Of a stretch of DNA of 64,000 nucleotides, positions 9,626-17,025 are shown in pieces. Location of the stretch: assembly GCF_003865365.1 (NCBI RefSeq), contig NZ_RQVR01000013.1:1-64000 (forward strand), in the 5' to 3' direction. A model generated the notes under the pieces. That model was not told the origin of the DNA. It saw nothing but the letters and a program-made list of their open reading frames with translations, and ran no database searches. The number at the start of each line of letters is the position of its first letter. The first letter of the stretch is position 1. Source of the stretch: Flavobacterium macacae (GTDB lineage: Bacteria; Bacteroidota; Bacteroidia; Flavobacteriales; Flavobacteriaceae). Both the position numbers and the translations under genes were made by a program.

Positions 9626-10303
9626 TTACTTTGTAGGCTTTCCGCCAACGATCACCACAATTTCTCCTTTTGGAAGTTTTGCTTCAAAGTGTTTCAAAAC
9701 TTCAGTTGCGGTTCCTCTTACCGTTTCTTCGTGCAATTTTGACAATTCTCTTGAAACAGAAATCGGTCGGTCTTCGCCAAAATATTGGATAAATTCCGCC
9801 AATGTTTTGACCAATTTGTGTGGCGAAACATATAAAATCATCGTTCGGGTTTCTTCGGCCAAAGCCAAATAACGTGTCTGTCTTCCTTTTTTATCTGGCA
9901 AAAAACCTTCAAAAACGAATTTTTCATTGGGCAATCCGCTGTTCACCAAAGCGGGCACAAAAGCAGTCGCGCCTGGAAGACATTCTACCGCAATATTATT
10001 TTCCACACAAGCTCTCGTCAGTAAAAAACCAGGATCAGAAATCGCCGGAGTTCCCGCATCAGAAATCAAAGCAATCGTTTCGCCCGATTTTAATCTTGCA
10101 ATTAAATTCTCGACGGTTTTATGCTCGTTGTGCATGTGGTGGCTTTGCATGTGCGTCCCAATCTCGAAATGTTTCAGCAATTTGCCACTGTTTCGAGTGT
10201 CTTCTGCCAAAATCAAATCAACTTCTTTCAGAACTCTTATCGCTCTGAAAGTCATATCTTCAAGATTGCCGATTGGCGTTGGAACTAGGTATAATTTTGA
10301 CAT
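9626..10303 (-). CDS. rsmI: 16S rRNA (cytidine-1402-2'-O)-methyltransferase RsmI
   Basis: RsmI methylates the ribose 2'-OH of C1402 in 16S rRNA, in the decoding centre, using S-adenosylmethionine. The tetrapyrrole-methylase fold is recognisable by PTPIGNLEDMTFRA (8-21), AEDTRNSGKLL, the SDAGTPAISDPG loop (about 81-92) and GATAFVPALVNSGLP. The 225 residues are at the short end; the extra C-terminal domain of E. coli RsmI is absent, as is usual in Bacteroidota. The start is ATG at 10303, directly before the highly conserved KLYLVPTPIGN. Confidence 0.95.
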   Translation of the reverse strand: MSKLYLVPTPIGNLEDMTFRAIRVLKEVDLILAEDTRNSGKLLKHFEIGTHMQSHHMHNEHKTVENLIARLKSGETIALISDAGTPAISDPGFLLTRACVENNIAVECLPGATAFVPALVNSGLPNEKFVFEGFLPDKKGRQTRYLALAEETRTMILYVSPHKLVKTLAEFIQYFGEDRPISVSRELSKLHEETVRGTATEVLKHFEAKLPKGEIVVIVGGKPTK

Positions 10304-10316
10304 TTATTATTTTTTA

Positions 10317-10385
10317 CACACCGATTTCACAGATTAGCACCGATTTTTTCTAATTTTTAATCTGAGCAAATCCGTGAAATCTGTG
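10317..10385. repeat. Long imperfect palindrome (GATTTCAC.../...GTGAAATC)
   Basis: The left arm at 10317-10345 (CACCGATTTCACAGATTAGC core) pairs with the right arm at 10359-10385 (GCAAATCCGTGAAATCTGTG core) with a few mismatches. It belongs to a type of palindrome I know from intergenic flavobacterial DNA. It lies between the acidic-protein gene and rsmI, both on the minus strand, so it would form a hairpin in a read-through transcript. There is no U-tract, so it is not an obvious terminator. Confidence 0.65.
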
Positions 10386-10391
10386 CTGAAC

Positions 10392-11543
10392 TTATTTAAA
10401 TTTATTTTCAACAACTTCCAAGAAACGTTCTTCAAAATCTTCTTTTCCTTTCCATTCGTTGTAATCTGGTTTTACCAAATCTTCAATGAAATTTTTGGCA
10501 TCTTGAAACGTATCAAAAGTGTTCAATTGCGATAAAACCCTGTTAAAATCTTCGTTGCTTCCGCCAAATAGGTGGTTTACAAAACCAACTCTGTCGTTCA
10601 AGCCAATGGTAATTCCTTTGGTTACTTTTTCAACGTGCGGTTTCGGTTCTTCTCTCGGAGCTTCTACTTTTTCTTCTTCTTTCGGAGTTTCGTTTTGAAC
10701 GGATTCTTGAACTTTTACTTCTTCTTCTTCTGGTTTTACTTCAGCCTTATTTTCCTCTTCGTGATCGTGTTCGTGCTTTTTCTCGATCTCCGCTTTTACA
10801 AATTCCAAATCTTTATAATCATCTCCTAAGAAATCTTCAAAAATGATTTGGTGACCTGATTCTTTTGCCACTTCTTCCACCGTTTCTTCCTCTTTTTTAT
10901 CGAAAGCCAATTCAAAAGCCGGCATAAAATCATCGCCCTCTTTCTTTGATTCTTCCGTTTCTAACGAAGCAATTTCTTCGACCTTTGGTTCTACTTCTTG
11001 GTCAACCGCTTCTGCAATTTCTTCTAAAGTTGGCTCTTCTGATTCAAAAACAGTCGGCTCTTCTTCTTCGTCTAAATCTTCTTCCGAAAGTTCAATTTGG
11101 CCCACCACTACTTTTTCATCTTCCGTATTTTCTTCGTCTTTAGTTTCTTCTTCAGAATCGTTTTCTTCCGAAACTACTTCTTCCGTTTCCTTTTCAGCTT
11201 CAACTTCGGCAACTTCTTCCTTTTCAGGTTCGCTTTCTTCAACAGTTTCTTCTTCCTTAATTTCTTCCGAAACTTTCTCTTTACTCGCTACATTTTCAGC
11301 TACGTCCGCCACATTTTCCTCTTGAATTTCTTCATCAAAAGCAGTTTCTAAAACTTCATAAGCTTGAGATTTCCCGATTGTGGGTTGTGAACCAGCGAAA
11401 TTTTCTTCCACAAAAAGCAAAACAGACAGCTTTTCATAGAGTTTTTGACTTTCTTGGTGCAATTGAACCAATTCTGATTTGTTTTTCAGCTTTAAGATTC
11501 TGTGTGCAATGCTGATTAATTCGGCTTCCAATTTTTTCTTCAT
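10392..11543 (-). CDS. Highly acidic Glu-rich protein of unknown function
   Basis: The 383-residue product has three parts. A helical N-terminus (MKKKLEAELISIAHRILKLKNKSELVQLH..., about 1-60) looks like a coiled coil. A middle of about 240 residues is dominated by Glu and Val (EEVAEVEAEKETEEVVSEE type) and is probably disordered. A folded C-terminus (about 305-383) has GITIGLNDRVGFVNHLFGGS and DAKNFIEDLVKPDYNEW. This N- and C-terminal pair recurs in flavobacteria without an assigned function. There is no signal peptide, so it should be cytoplasmic. It diverges from tdk across about 100 bases. The strong base bias also produces long Phe/Leu/Ser-rich shadow frames opposite. Confidence 0.85.
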   Translation of the reverse strand: MKKKLEAELISIAHRILKLKNKSELVQLHQESQKLYEKLSVLLFVEENFAGSQPTIGKSQAYEVLETAFDEEIQEENVADVAENVASKEKVSEEIKEEETVEESEPEKEEVAEVEAEKETEEVVSEENDSEEETKDEENTEDEKVVVGQIELSEEDLDEEEEPTVFESEEPTLEEIAEAVDQEVEPKVEEIASLETEESKKEGDDFMPAFELAFDKKEEETVEEVAKESGHQIIFEDFLGDDYKDLEFVKAEIEKKHEHDHEEENKAEVKPEEEEVKVQESVQNETPKEEEKVEAPREEPKPHVEKVTKGITIGLNDRVGFVNHLFGGSNEDFNRVLSQLNTFDTFQDAKNFIEDLVKPDYNEWKGKEDFEERFLEVVENKFK

Positions 11544-11644
11544 AACTTTTGATATTATATTGAGTAAAGCGACGGTTTTTTAATAAATTTGTTTCTGTCA
11601 CAAAGTAAAAAAAACTAATCCTTTTTAAGGCTGAAAAATACAAA

Positions 11645-12268
11645 ATGTTTCTCGAAAATACAGTAAATCATAAAGAACAATTTGGCTGGATTGAAGTAAT
11701 CTGCGGTTCGATGTTTTCGGGCAAGACCGAAGAGCTGATTCGCCGTTTGAAAAGAGCCCAATTTGCCAAACAAAAAGTGGAAATTTTCAAGCCTGCCATT
11801 GACACGCGCTATCACGACGAAATGGTTATTTCTCACGATTCAAACGAAATTCGCTCCACGCCTGTTCCCGCATCCGCTAATATCAGGATTTTGGCGCAAG
11901 GCTGTGACGTTGTGGGTATTGACGAAGCACAGTTTTTTGACGATGAAATCATTTCGGTTTGCAATGACTTGGCCAATTCTGGAATCCGGGTGATTGTTGC
12001 CGGATTAGATATGGATTTTAAAGGAAATCCGTTTGGACCTATGCCGGCATTGATGGCAACGGCTGAATATGTGACAAAAGTGCACGCTGTTTGCACGAGA
12101 ACCGGAAATTTAGCCAATTATAGTTTCAGAAAAGCAAACAATAACAACTTAGTGATGCTTGGTGAAACCGAAGAATATGAACCGTTGAGCCGTGCCGCTT
12201 ATTTTAATGCCATGAAAGAGCTGCAAGATAATGAGGAAAGTTTTTTCAGTAAAAAGAAGGAAATTTAG
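11645..12268 (+). CDS. tdk: Thymidine kinase, type II, lacking most zinc ligands
   Basis: The enzyme phosphorylates thymidine with ATP in pyrimidine salvage. The P-loop GSMFSGKT (21-28), [13 protein letters not shown] and the catalytic DEAQFFDD motif are intact, and the 207 residues fit the family. The zinc-ribbon lasso of classical type II kinases normally has two CxxC-like pairs. Here only one of the four cysteines remains ([13 protein letters not shown]), and the second pair is replaced by PLSRAAY. The loss looks fixed and not like decay because the flanks are well conserved. Whether the lasso folds without zinc is not known from sequence. Confidence 0.93.
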   Translation: MFLENTVNHKEQFGWIEVICGSMFSGKTEELIRRLKRAQFAKQKVEIFKPAIDTRYHDEMVISHDSNEIRSTPVPASANIRILAQGCDVVGIDEAQFFDDEIISVCNDLANSGIRVIVAGLDMDFKGNPFGPMPALMATAEYVTKVHAVCTRTGNLANYSFRKANNNNLVMLGETEEYEPLSRAAYFNAMKELQDNEESFFSKKKEI

Positions 12269-12281
12269 ACTTATTTCGAAT

Positions 12282-12335
12282 CTTGCAAAGTCACAAAGGC
12301 GTTAAGATTGATTTTTTTCTATGCGACTTTGCGAG
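12282..12335. repeat. Intergenic palindrome (TTGCAAAGTC.../...GACTTTGCGAG)
   Basis: CTTGCAAAGTC at 12282-12292 pairs with GACTTTGCGAG at 12325-12335, with an internal CACAAAGGCG arm. It looks like a shortened member of the GCAAAGTCGCAAAGGC repeats common between flavobacterial genes. It fills most of the tdk to murF-alr gap. Confidence 0.55.
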
Positions 12336-12364
12336 CTGAACTTTCAAACTAAATAAAATAAATT

Positions 12365-14806
12365 TTGAGCCTAAAAATCCAACACATCGTTCCTGAAATC
12401 CAAGCTGTTTTCCATGGAAATTCTAATTTAGAAATTGATACTGTTTCCATTGACAGCCGTTCGCTCCAAAACAATTCTGGGACTTTATTTTTTGCTTTAA
12501 CTGGCGCAAATAATGACGCACACCACTACATTGAAGACTTGATTTCAAAAGGCGTCCAGAATTTTGTTGTGAATTATATTCCAAATAATTTAGAAGAAAA
12601 AGCCAATTTTTTAGTTGTAGAAAACACCTTAAAAGCGTTACAGGATTTTGCTTCTTATTACAGAAAATCTTTCCATTTCCCAATTATCGGAATTACCGGA
12701 AGCAACGGAAAAACCATCGTAAAAGAATGGCTCAATTTTCTTTTGAGTCCGGATTATAATATTATTCGAAGTCCAAAAAGTTACAATTCGCAAGTTGGCG
12801 TGCCTCTTTCGGTTATTTCTATTAATGAAAAACACAATTTAGGAATCTTTGAAGCCGGAATTTCAACGAAAAATGAAATGGAAAAACTGGAAAAAATCAT
12901 CCAGCCAACCATCGGAATTTTGACCAATATCGGTTCTGCGCACGATGAAGGTTTTTTAAATTTAGAAGAAAAAGTTATAGAAAAACTTCGCCTTTTTGAG
13001 AATTCTGAAATTCTTATCTATCAGAAAAATGACTTGGTCGATTCAATTATAAATAAAAAGACAAAAACATTTACTTGGAGTTTTTCGGATGAAAAAGCGA
13101 ATGTTTTAATAGCACCGAAATCAATTGCTGGCAAAACCCAATTATCAATACAATACAGCGCAATTTCTTTTGATGCAATAATTCCTTTCCAAGATAAAGC
13201 TTCGGTTGAAAATGCCATCAATTGCCTGATGACATTGTTGTATTTGGGCTATCTTCCGGAAGTTATAAAAGAGAGAATGCAACTTTTATATTCGGTAGAA
13301 ATGCGCTTGAAAGTCAAAAACGGCATCAACAATACGGCTTTGATTGACGACAGTTACAGTTCTGACTATCAATCTTTAAAAATTGCTTTAGATTTTTTAG
13401 AACAGCAAAAACAATACAAGAAAAAGACCATAATTCTTTCGGATATCATTCAAAGTGGCTTGCCAATTGATGCATTGTACCACAAAGTTTCGGAGTTGAT
13501 TACCTCCAATAAAATTGACAGAATTATTGCCATTGGCGAAGAAATTTCGGTTTATTCAGGTCATTTTAAAAACATAATTACGTATAAAAATAAAGCAGAA
13601 TTCTTAGCCGATTTCAAGAACCTGATTTTTGAAAACGAAACGATTTTAATCAAAGGTGCCCGAATTTTTCAGTTTGAAGAAATCACGACTTTATTAGAAG
13701 AAAAAACACACGAAACGGTTTTAGAAATCAACCTAAATGCCATCAGCCACAATTTAAATTTCTTCAGGTCAAAACTAAAACCTGAAACCAAATTGATGGT
13801 GATGGTCAAAGCTTTTGGCTATGGAAGTGGCGGTTTTGAAATTGCAAAATTATTAGAATACCACAAAGTTGATTACCTTGGAGTCGCTTTCGCAGACGAA
13901 GGAATTTCGCTAAAAAGTGCCGGAATCACCCTGCCAATTATGGTTATGAATCCAGAAAACACTAGCTTTTCTGCAATTATTGAGCATCAATTGGAACCTG
14001 AAATTTATTCGATTAAAGGCTTGCGTGCTTTTTTGAAAATTGCCGAACAGAAAAATCTAGAAAAATATCCGGTTCACATAAAATTAGATACGGGAATGCA
14101 CCGTCTTGGTTTTCAAGAAAATGATTTGGAAGAATTGATTTCAACTTTAAAAAATACGCCTTCGATAAAAGTAAAAAGTATCCTTTCTCATATGGCGACC
14201 AGCGATGATTTGGAACATCACGAATTTGCGAAATCACAGATTGCTTTGTTTGAAAAATTGTCTTCAAAAATTGTAAGCGAACTTTCCATCAATCCGATTC
14301 GCCACATTTTGAATACATCTGGAATCAGCAATTATCCTGAAGCGCAATATGACATGGTTCGATTGGGGATTGGTGTTTATGGCGTTTCTAACGATGCTTC
14401 GGAAACAAAATATTTGGAAAATGTAGGCACTTTAAAATCCATAATTTCACAAATCAGAACCATTCCAGCAGGCGAAAGTGTTGGTTATGGACGCCGTTTT
14501 ATGGCAGATTCTGAAACTAAAATTGCCACGATTCCGATTGGTTATGCCGACGGAATTCCAAGAAGCTGGGGAAATGAAACGGGTTTTGTGATGATTAAAA
14601 ACCAAAAAGCGAACATTGTCGGAAGCGTTTGTATGGATATGCTGATGGTAAACGTAACCAATATTGAATGCCTTGAAGGCGATTCAGTGATTATCTTCGG
14701 AGAAAATCCGAGCGTGAGTTTGATTGCAGAAAAATTAGGAACAATTCCGTATGAAATCTTGACCGGAATATCGCATCGCGTAAAAAGGGTTTTTTATAGG
14801 GAATAA
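12365..14806 (+). CDS. murF/alr: Bifunctional UDP-MurNAc-tripeptide:D-Ala-D-Ala ligase / alanine racemase
   Basis: One 813-residue chain joins two cytoplasmic steps of peptidoglycan precursor synthesis. The N-terminal MurF part (about 1-455) carries the ATP loop GSNGKT (112-117), with GKTIVKEW in place of the usual GKTTTKE. The C-terminal alanine racemase part (about 456-813) has the PLP lysine K482 in MVKAFGYGSG, the second catalytic base Y708 in VGYGRRF, and HIKLDTGMHRLGF. The fusion is typical of Bacteroidota. It makes D-Ala and adds D-Ala-D-Ala. The start is a TTG at 12365 (MSLKIQHIVPEI); no ATG lies near the conserved N-terminus. mscL follows 78 bases downstream. Confidence 0.93.
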   Translation: MSLKIQHIVPEIQAVFHGNSNLEIDTVSIDSRSLQNNSGTLFFALTGANNDAHHYIEDLISKGVQNFVVNYIPNNLEEKANFLVVENTLKALQDFASYYRKSFHFPIIGITGSNGKTIVKEWLNFLLSPDYNIIRSPKSYNSQVGVPLSVISINEKHNLGIFEAGISTKNEMEKLEKIIQPTIGILTNIGSAHDEGFLNLEEKVIEKLRLFENSEILIYQKNDLVDSIINKKTKTFTWSFSDEKANVLIAPKSIAGKTQLSIQYSAISFDAIIPFQDKASVENAINCLMTLLYLGYLPEVIKERMQLLYSVEMRLKVKNGINNTALIDDSYSSDYQSLKIALDFLEQQKQYKKKTIILSDIIQSGLPIDALYHKVSELITSNKIDRIIAIGEEISVYSGHFKNIITYKNKAEFLADFKNLIFENETILIKGARIFQFEEITTLLEEKTHETVLEINLNAISHNLNFFRSKLKPETKLMVMVKAFGYGSGGFEIAKLLEYHKVDYLGVAFADEGISLKSAGITLPIMVMNPENTSFSAIIEHQLEPEIYSIKGLRAFLKIAEQKNLEKYPVHIKLDTGMHRLGFQENDLEELISTLKNTPSIKVKSILSHMATSDDLEHHEFAKSQIALFEKLSSKIVSELSINPIRHILNTSGISNYPEAQYDMVRLGIGVYGVSNDASETKYLENVGTLKSIISQIRTIPAGESVGYGRRFMADSETKIATIPIGYADGIPRSWGNETGFVMIKNQKANIVGSVCMDMLMVNVTNIECLEGDSVIIFGENPSVSLIAEKLGTIPYEILTGISHRVKRVFYRE

Positions 14807-14883
14807 TATTTTTATTAAAAATGTTAAAATTTTTGTTTAATTTCGTAGGAACAAATTTAAAAATCAACCAAAAAATTAAAATT

Positions 14884-15270
14884 ATGGGAATGATATCAGA
14901 GTTCAAGGCATTTGCCTTAAAAGGTAACGTAGTAGATTTAGCGATCGGGGTTATCATTGGAGCCGCTTTTGGAAAAATTGTATCTTCATTTATTGAGGAC
15001 GTAATCACGCCATTATTGCTTAAGCCCGCTTTAGAGGCAGCCAGTTTGGAAAAAATTGAAGATCTTACTATTTTTGGTTCTGTAAAATACGGAATGTTTC
15101 TTTCTTCCGTAATTAATTTTATTATCGTTGCATTTGTTTTGTTTCTAGTAATCAAAGGAATTAATGCTGCAAGAAAAAAAGAAGTAGCACAGCCAGCGGC
15201 ACCGCCAGCACCTTCAAATGAAGAAAAATTGTTGATGGAAATTCGCGATGCCTTAAAAAGCAGACCTTAA
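14884..15270 (+). CDS. mscL: Large-conductance mechanosensitive channel MscL
   Basis: MscL forms a pentameric inner-membrane pore that opens under hypo-osmotic tension. The 128-residue product has the N-terminal amphipathic helix (MGMISEFKAFALKGNVVDLA), TM1 (IGVIIGAAFGKIVSSFI), a periplasmic loop, TM2 (VINFIIVAFVLFLVIKG) and a C-terminal helical bundle ending in EEKLLMEIRDALK. The frame is open back to 14821, but a family-typical N-terminus begins at the ATG at 14884 (a second ATG is two codons on). An insertion (KPALEAASLEKIEDL) lengthens the loop relative to E. coli. Confidence 0.94.
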   Translation: MGMISEFKAFALKGNVVDLAIGVIIGAAFGKIVSSFIEDVITPLLLKPALEAASLEKIEDLTIFGSVKYGMFLSSVINFIIVAFVLFLVIKGINAARKKEVAQPAAPPAPSNEEKLLMEIRDALKSRP

Positions 15271-15301
15271 GAATACACCGTTTCATTATATATTCTTACT
15301 T

Positions 15302-15332
15302 AAACCGTTTCTGAAAAGAACGGTTTTTTTGT
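15302..15332 (+). terminator. Rho-independent terminator of mscL
   Basis: AAACCGTT and AACGGTTT form a stem around CTGAAAAG and are followed by a T-run. Confidence 0.8.
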
Positions 15333-15398
15333 TTTAAATTAAATTTCATAACATTTTGTTATAATTTTAAAACACGTATTTTTGATTGGTTAATTAGC

Positions 15399-15406
15399 TA
15401 TTTTTG
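15399..15406 (+). promoter_or_regulatory. -7 promoter box (TATTTTTG) for asd
   Basis: TATTTTTG fits TAnnTTTG and predicts a start about 30 bases before the asd ATG. A second copy of the same octamer lies at 15377-15384. Confidence 0.55.
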
Positions 15407-15442
15407 CATCAGAAAATCAGTTTAACAATTAAAATTTAAGAT

Positions 15443-16432
15443 ATGAAAGTTGCTGTTGTTGGCGCCACTGGAATGGTTGGCGAGGTAATGCTTCAAGTTC
15501 TGGCAGAAAGAAATTTCCCTATAACCGAGTTGATTCTTGTGGCTTCAGAGAGATCTGTTGGCAAGGAAATTGAATACAAAGGAAAAAAATATACCGTTGT
15601 CGGACTAGAAACGGCAGTGGCCTTAAAACCAGAAATTGCCTTATTTTCTGCTGGCGGTGAAACTTCGTTAGCTTGGGCACCAAAATTTGCAGCAGCCGGA
15701 ACAACAGTTATCGACAACTCATCCGCTTGGAGAATGCACGCTGACAAAAAATTAATTGTACCTGAAATCAATGCTTCGGAATTGACGAAAGACGATAAAA
15801 TTATTGCAAATCCCAACTGCTCGACGATCCAAATGGTTTTGGCTTTGGCACCTTTGCATAAAAAATACAATATCAAAAGAATCATTGTTTCTACCTATCA
15901 ATCGATCACCGGAACCGGCGTAAAAGCAGTGAAACAATTGGAAAATGAATATGTGGGAGCAAAAGGTGAAATGGCTTACAAGTACCAAATTCACAGAAAT
16001 GCAATTCCGCAATGCGACTCTTTTGAAGACAACGGCTACACCAAAGAAGAAATGAAATTGGTTCGTGAAACTCAAAAAATTTTAAGCGATAAAACGATTG
16101 CCGTAACAGCAACTGCGGTTCGTGTACCAATTGTTGGCGGCCACAGTGAAGCTGTAAACGTAGAATTTACAAATGATTTTGACGTAAATGACGTTAGAAA
16201 AATCCTTTACGAAACACCAGGAATTGTGGTTCAAGACAATAATGACACTTACACTTATCCGATGCCTTTGTATGCGCAAGGAAAAGACGATGTATTTGTA
16301 GGACGAATTCGCCGTGACGAATCACAGCCAAACACTTTAAATATGTGGATTGTTGCAGACAACTTAAGAAAAGGCGCCGCTACAAACACGGTTCAAATTG
16401 CTGAATATTTAGTCGCAAACAAATTGGTTTAA
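15443..16432 (+). CDS. asd: Aspartate-semialdehyde dehydrogenase
   Basis: The enzyme reduces aspartyl-phosphate to aspartate semialdehyde with NADPH, the branch point to lysine/diaminopimelate, threonine and methionine. The Rossmann motif VGATGMVGEVM is at 6-16, the catalytic cysteine is C126 in NPNCSTIQM, and the C-terminal RVPIVGGHSEAV holds the catalytic histidine. The 329 residues are normal for the family. It stands alone between its own promoter box and a terminator. Confidence 0.96.
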   Translation: MKVAVVGATGMVGEVMLQVLAERNFPITELILVASERSVGKEIEYKGKKYTVVGLETAVALKPEIALFSAGGETSLAWAPKFAAAGTTVIDNSSAWRMHADKKLIVPEINASELTKDDKIIANPNCSTIQMVLALAPLHKKYNIKRIIVSTYQSITGTGVKAVKQLENEYVGAKGEMAYKYQIHRNAIPQCDSFEDNGYTKEEMKLVRETQKILSDKTIAVTATAVRVPIVGGHSEAVNVEFTNDFDVNDVRKILYETPGIVVQDNNDTYTYPMPLYAQGKDDVFVGRIRRDESQPNTLNMWIVADNLRKGAATNTVQIAEYLVANKLV

Positions 16433-16453
16433 TATCAAATTTTTATAAAATAG

Positions 16454-16488
16454 AAAAGGCTGCAAAATAATTTGCAGCCTTTTTTTAG
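16454..16488 (+). terminator. Rho-independent terminator of asd
   Basis: AAAAGGCTGCA pairs with TGCAGCCTTTT and a T-run follows. Confidence 0.85.
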
Positions 16489-16585
16489 GCTTAGAAAGAT
16501 TCTTAAACCCCGAAAACTTGTCGGCCTCCCCTTTTCTCAAATTATTAAATTTTGTTAAAACGCAAAATTTTTCTTTTCTCTTCCC

Positions 16586-16593
16586 TACATTTG
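16586..16593 (+). promoter_or_regulatory. -7 promoter box (TACATTTG) abutting the next start codon
   Basis: TACATTTG fits TAnnTTTG. Its last base is 7 bases before the ATG at 16600, so the predicted transcript has essentially no leader. Confidence 0.5.
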
Positions 16594-16599
16594 CATCGG

Positions 16600-16944
16600 A
16601 TGAAAAAGAAATTTGCCATACTAAATCTTTCTTTAATGCTGGTAGTATTGTTCTCAATACTGTTTCAGTCTGTCCATTCTTATGAGCATTTTTTAGACCA
16701 AGAAACGGAATTTGTTACCAATTCAGATGATGGTTCCACTAAAATCCAAACTCTCGATCACAATCACGAAAAATGCTTTGTCTGCGAATTTACATTAAGC
16801 AGTTTCATTGCTGCTGAATTTGCAACTTTCCAACCAAAATTTACTCCTGAGGCTTTTGCCCAAGTTAATTTTACAACTGCAGCTACTCCTGATTTTTTTT
16901 CAGGAAGCCTTTTCTCACATCGAGGTCCGCCTTCTAATTGCTAA
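16600..16944 (+). CDS. Small secreted His/Cys protein upstream of a TonB receptor
   Basis: The 114-residue product has a clear signal peptide (MKKKFAILNLSLMLVVLFS, ending near VHS-YEH). The mature part has a short metal-binding-looking stretch, DHNHEKCFVCEF, and ends PPSNC. I chose the ATG at 16600 over the longer frame from 16552 because it begins directly at the signal peptide and follows a promoter box. It is 81 bases upstream of the TonB-dependent receptor on the same strand and is probably in the same operon. By its residues I infer metal handling (zinc or copper) in the periplasm. No family name is certain. Confidence 0.75.
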   Translation: MKKKFAILNLSLMLVVLFSILFQSVHSYEHFLDQETEFVTNSDDGSTKIQTLDHNHEKCFVCEFTLSSFIAAEFATFQPKFTPEAFAQVNFTTAATPDFFSGSLFSHRGPPSNC

Positions 16945-17025
16945 TTATCGAATAGGGAACTTCCCTGCTTTCTGGCTTTTCCATTATTGGAATTAGCCCT
17001 AATTATCATTTTAGATCATTTCAAA

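Noticed and set aside
10572..11351. Phe/Leu/Arg-rich open frames on the plus strand
   Set aside because: They are the antisense of the Glu-rich gene and owe their openness to GAA/GAG-biased codons on the other strand.
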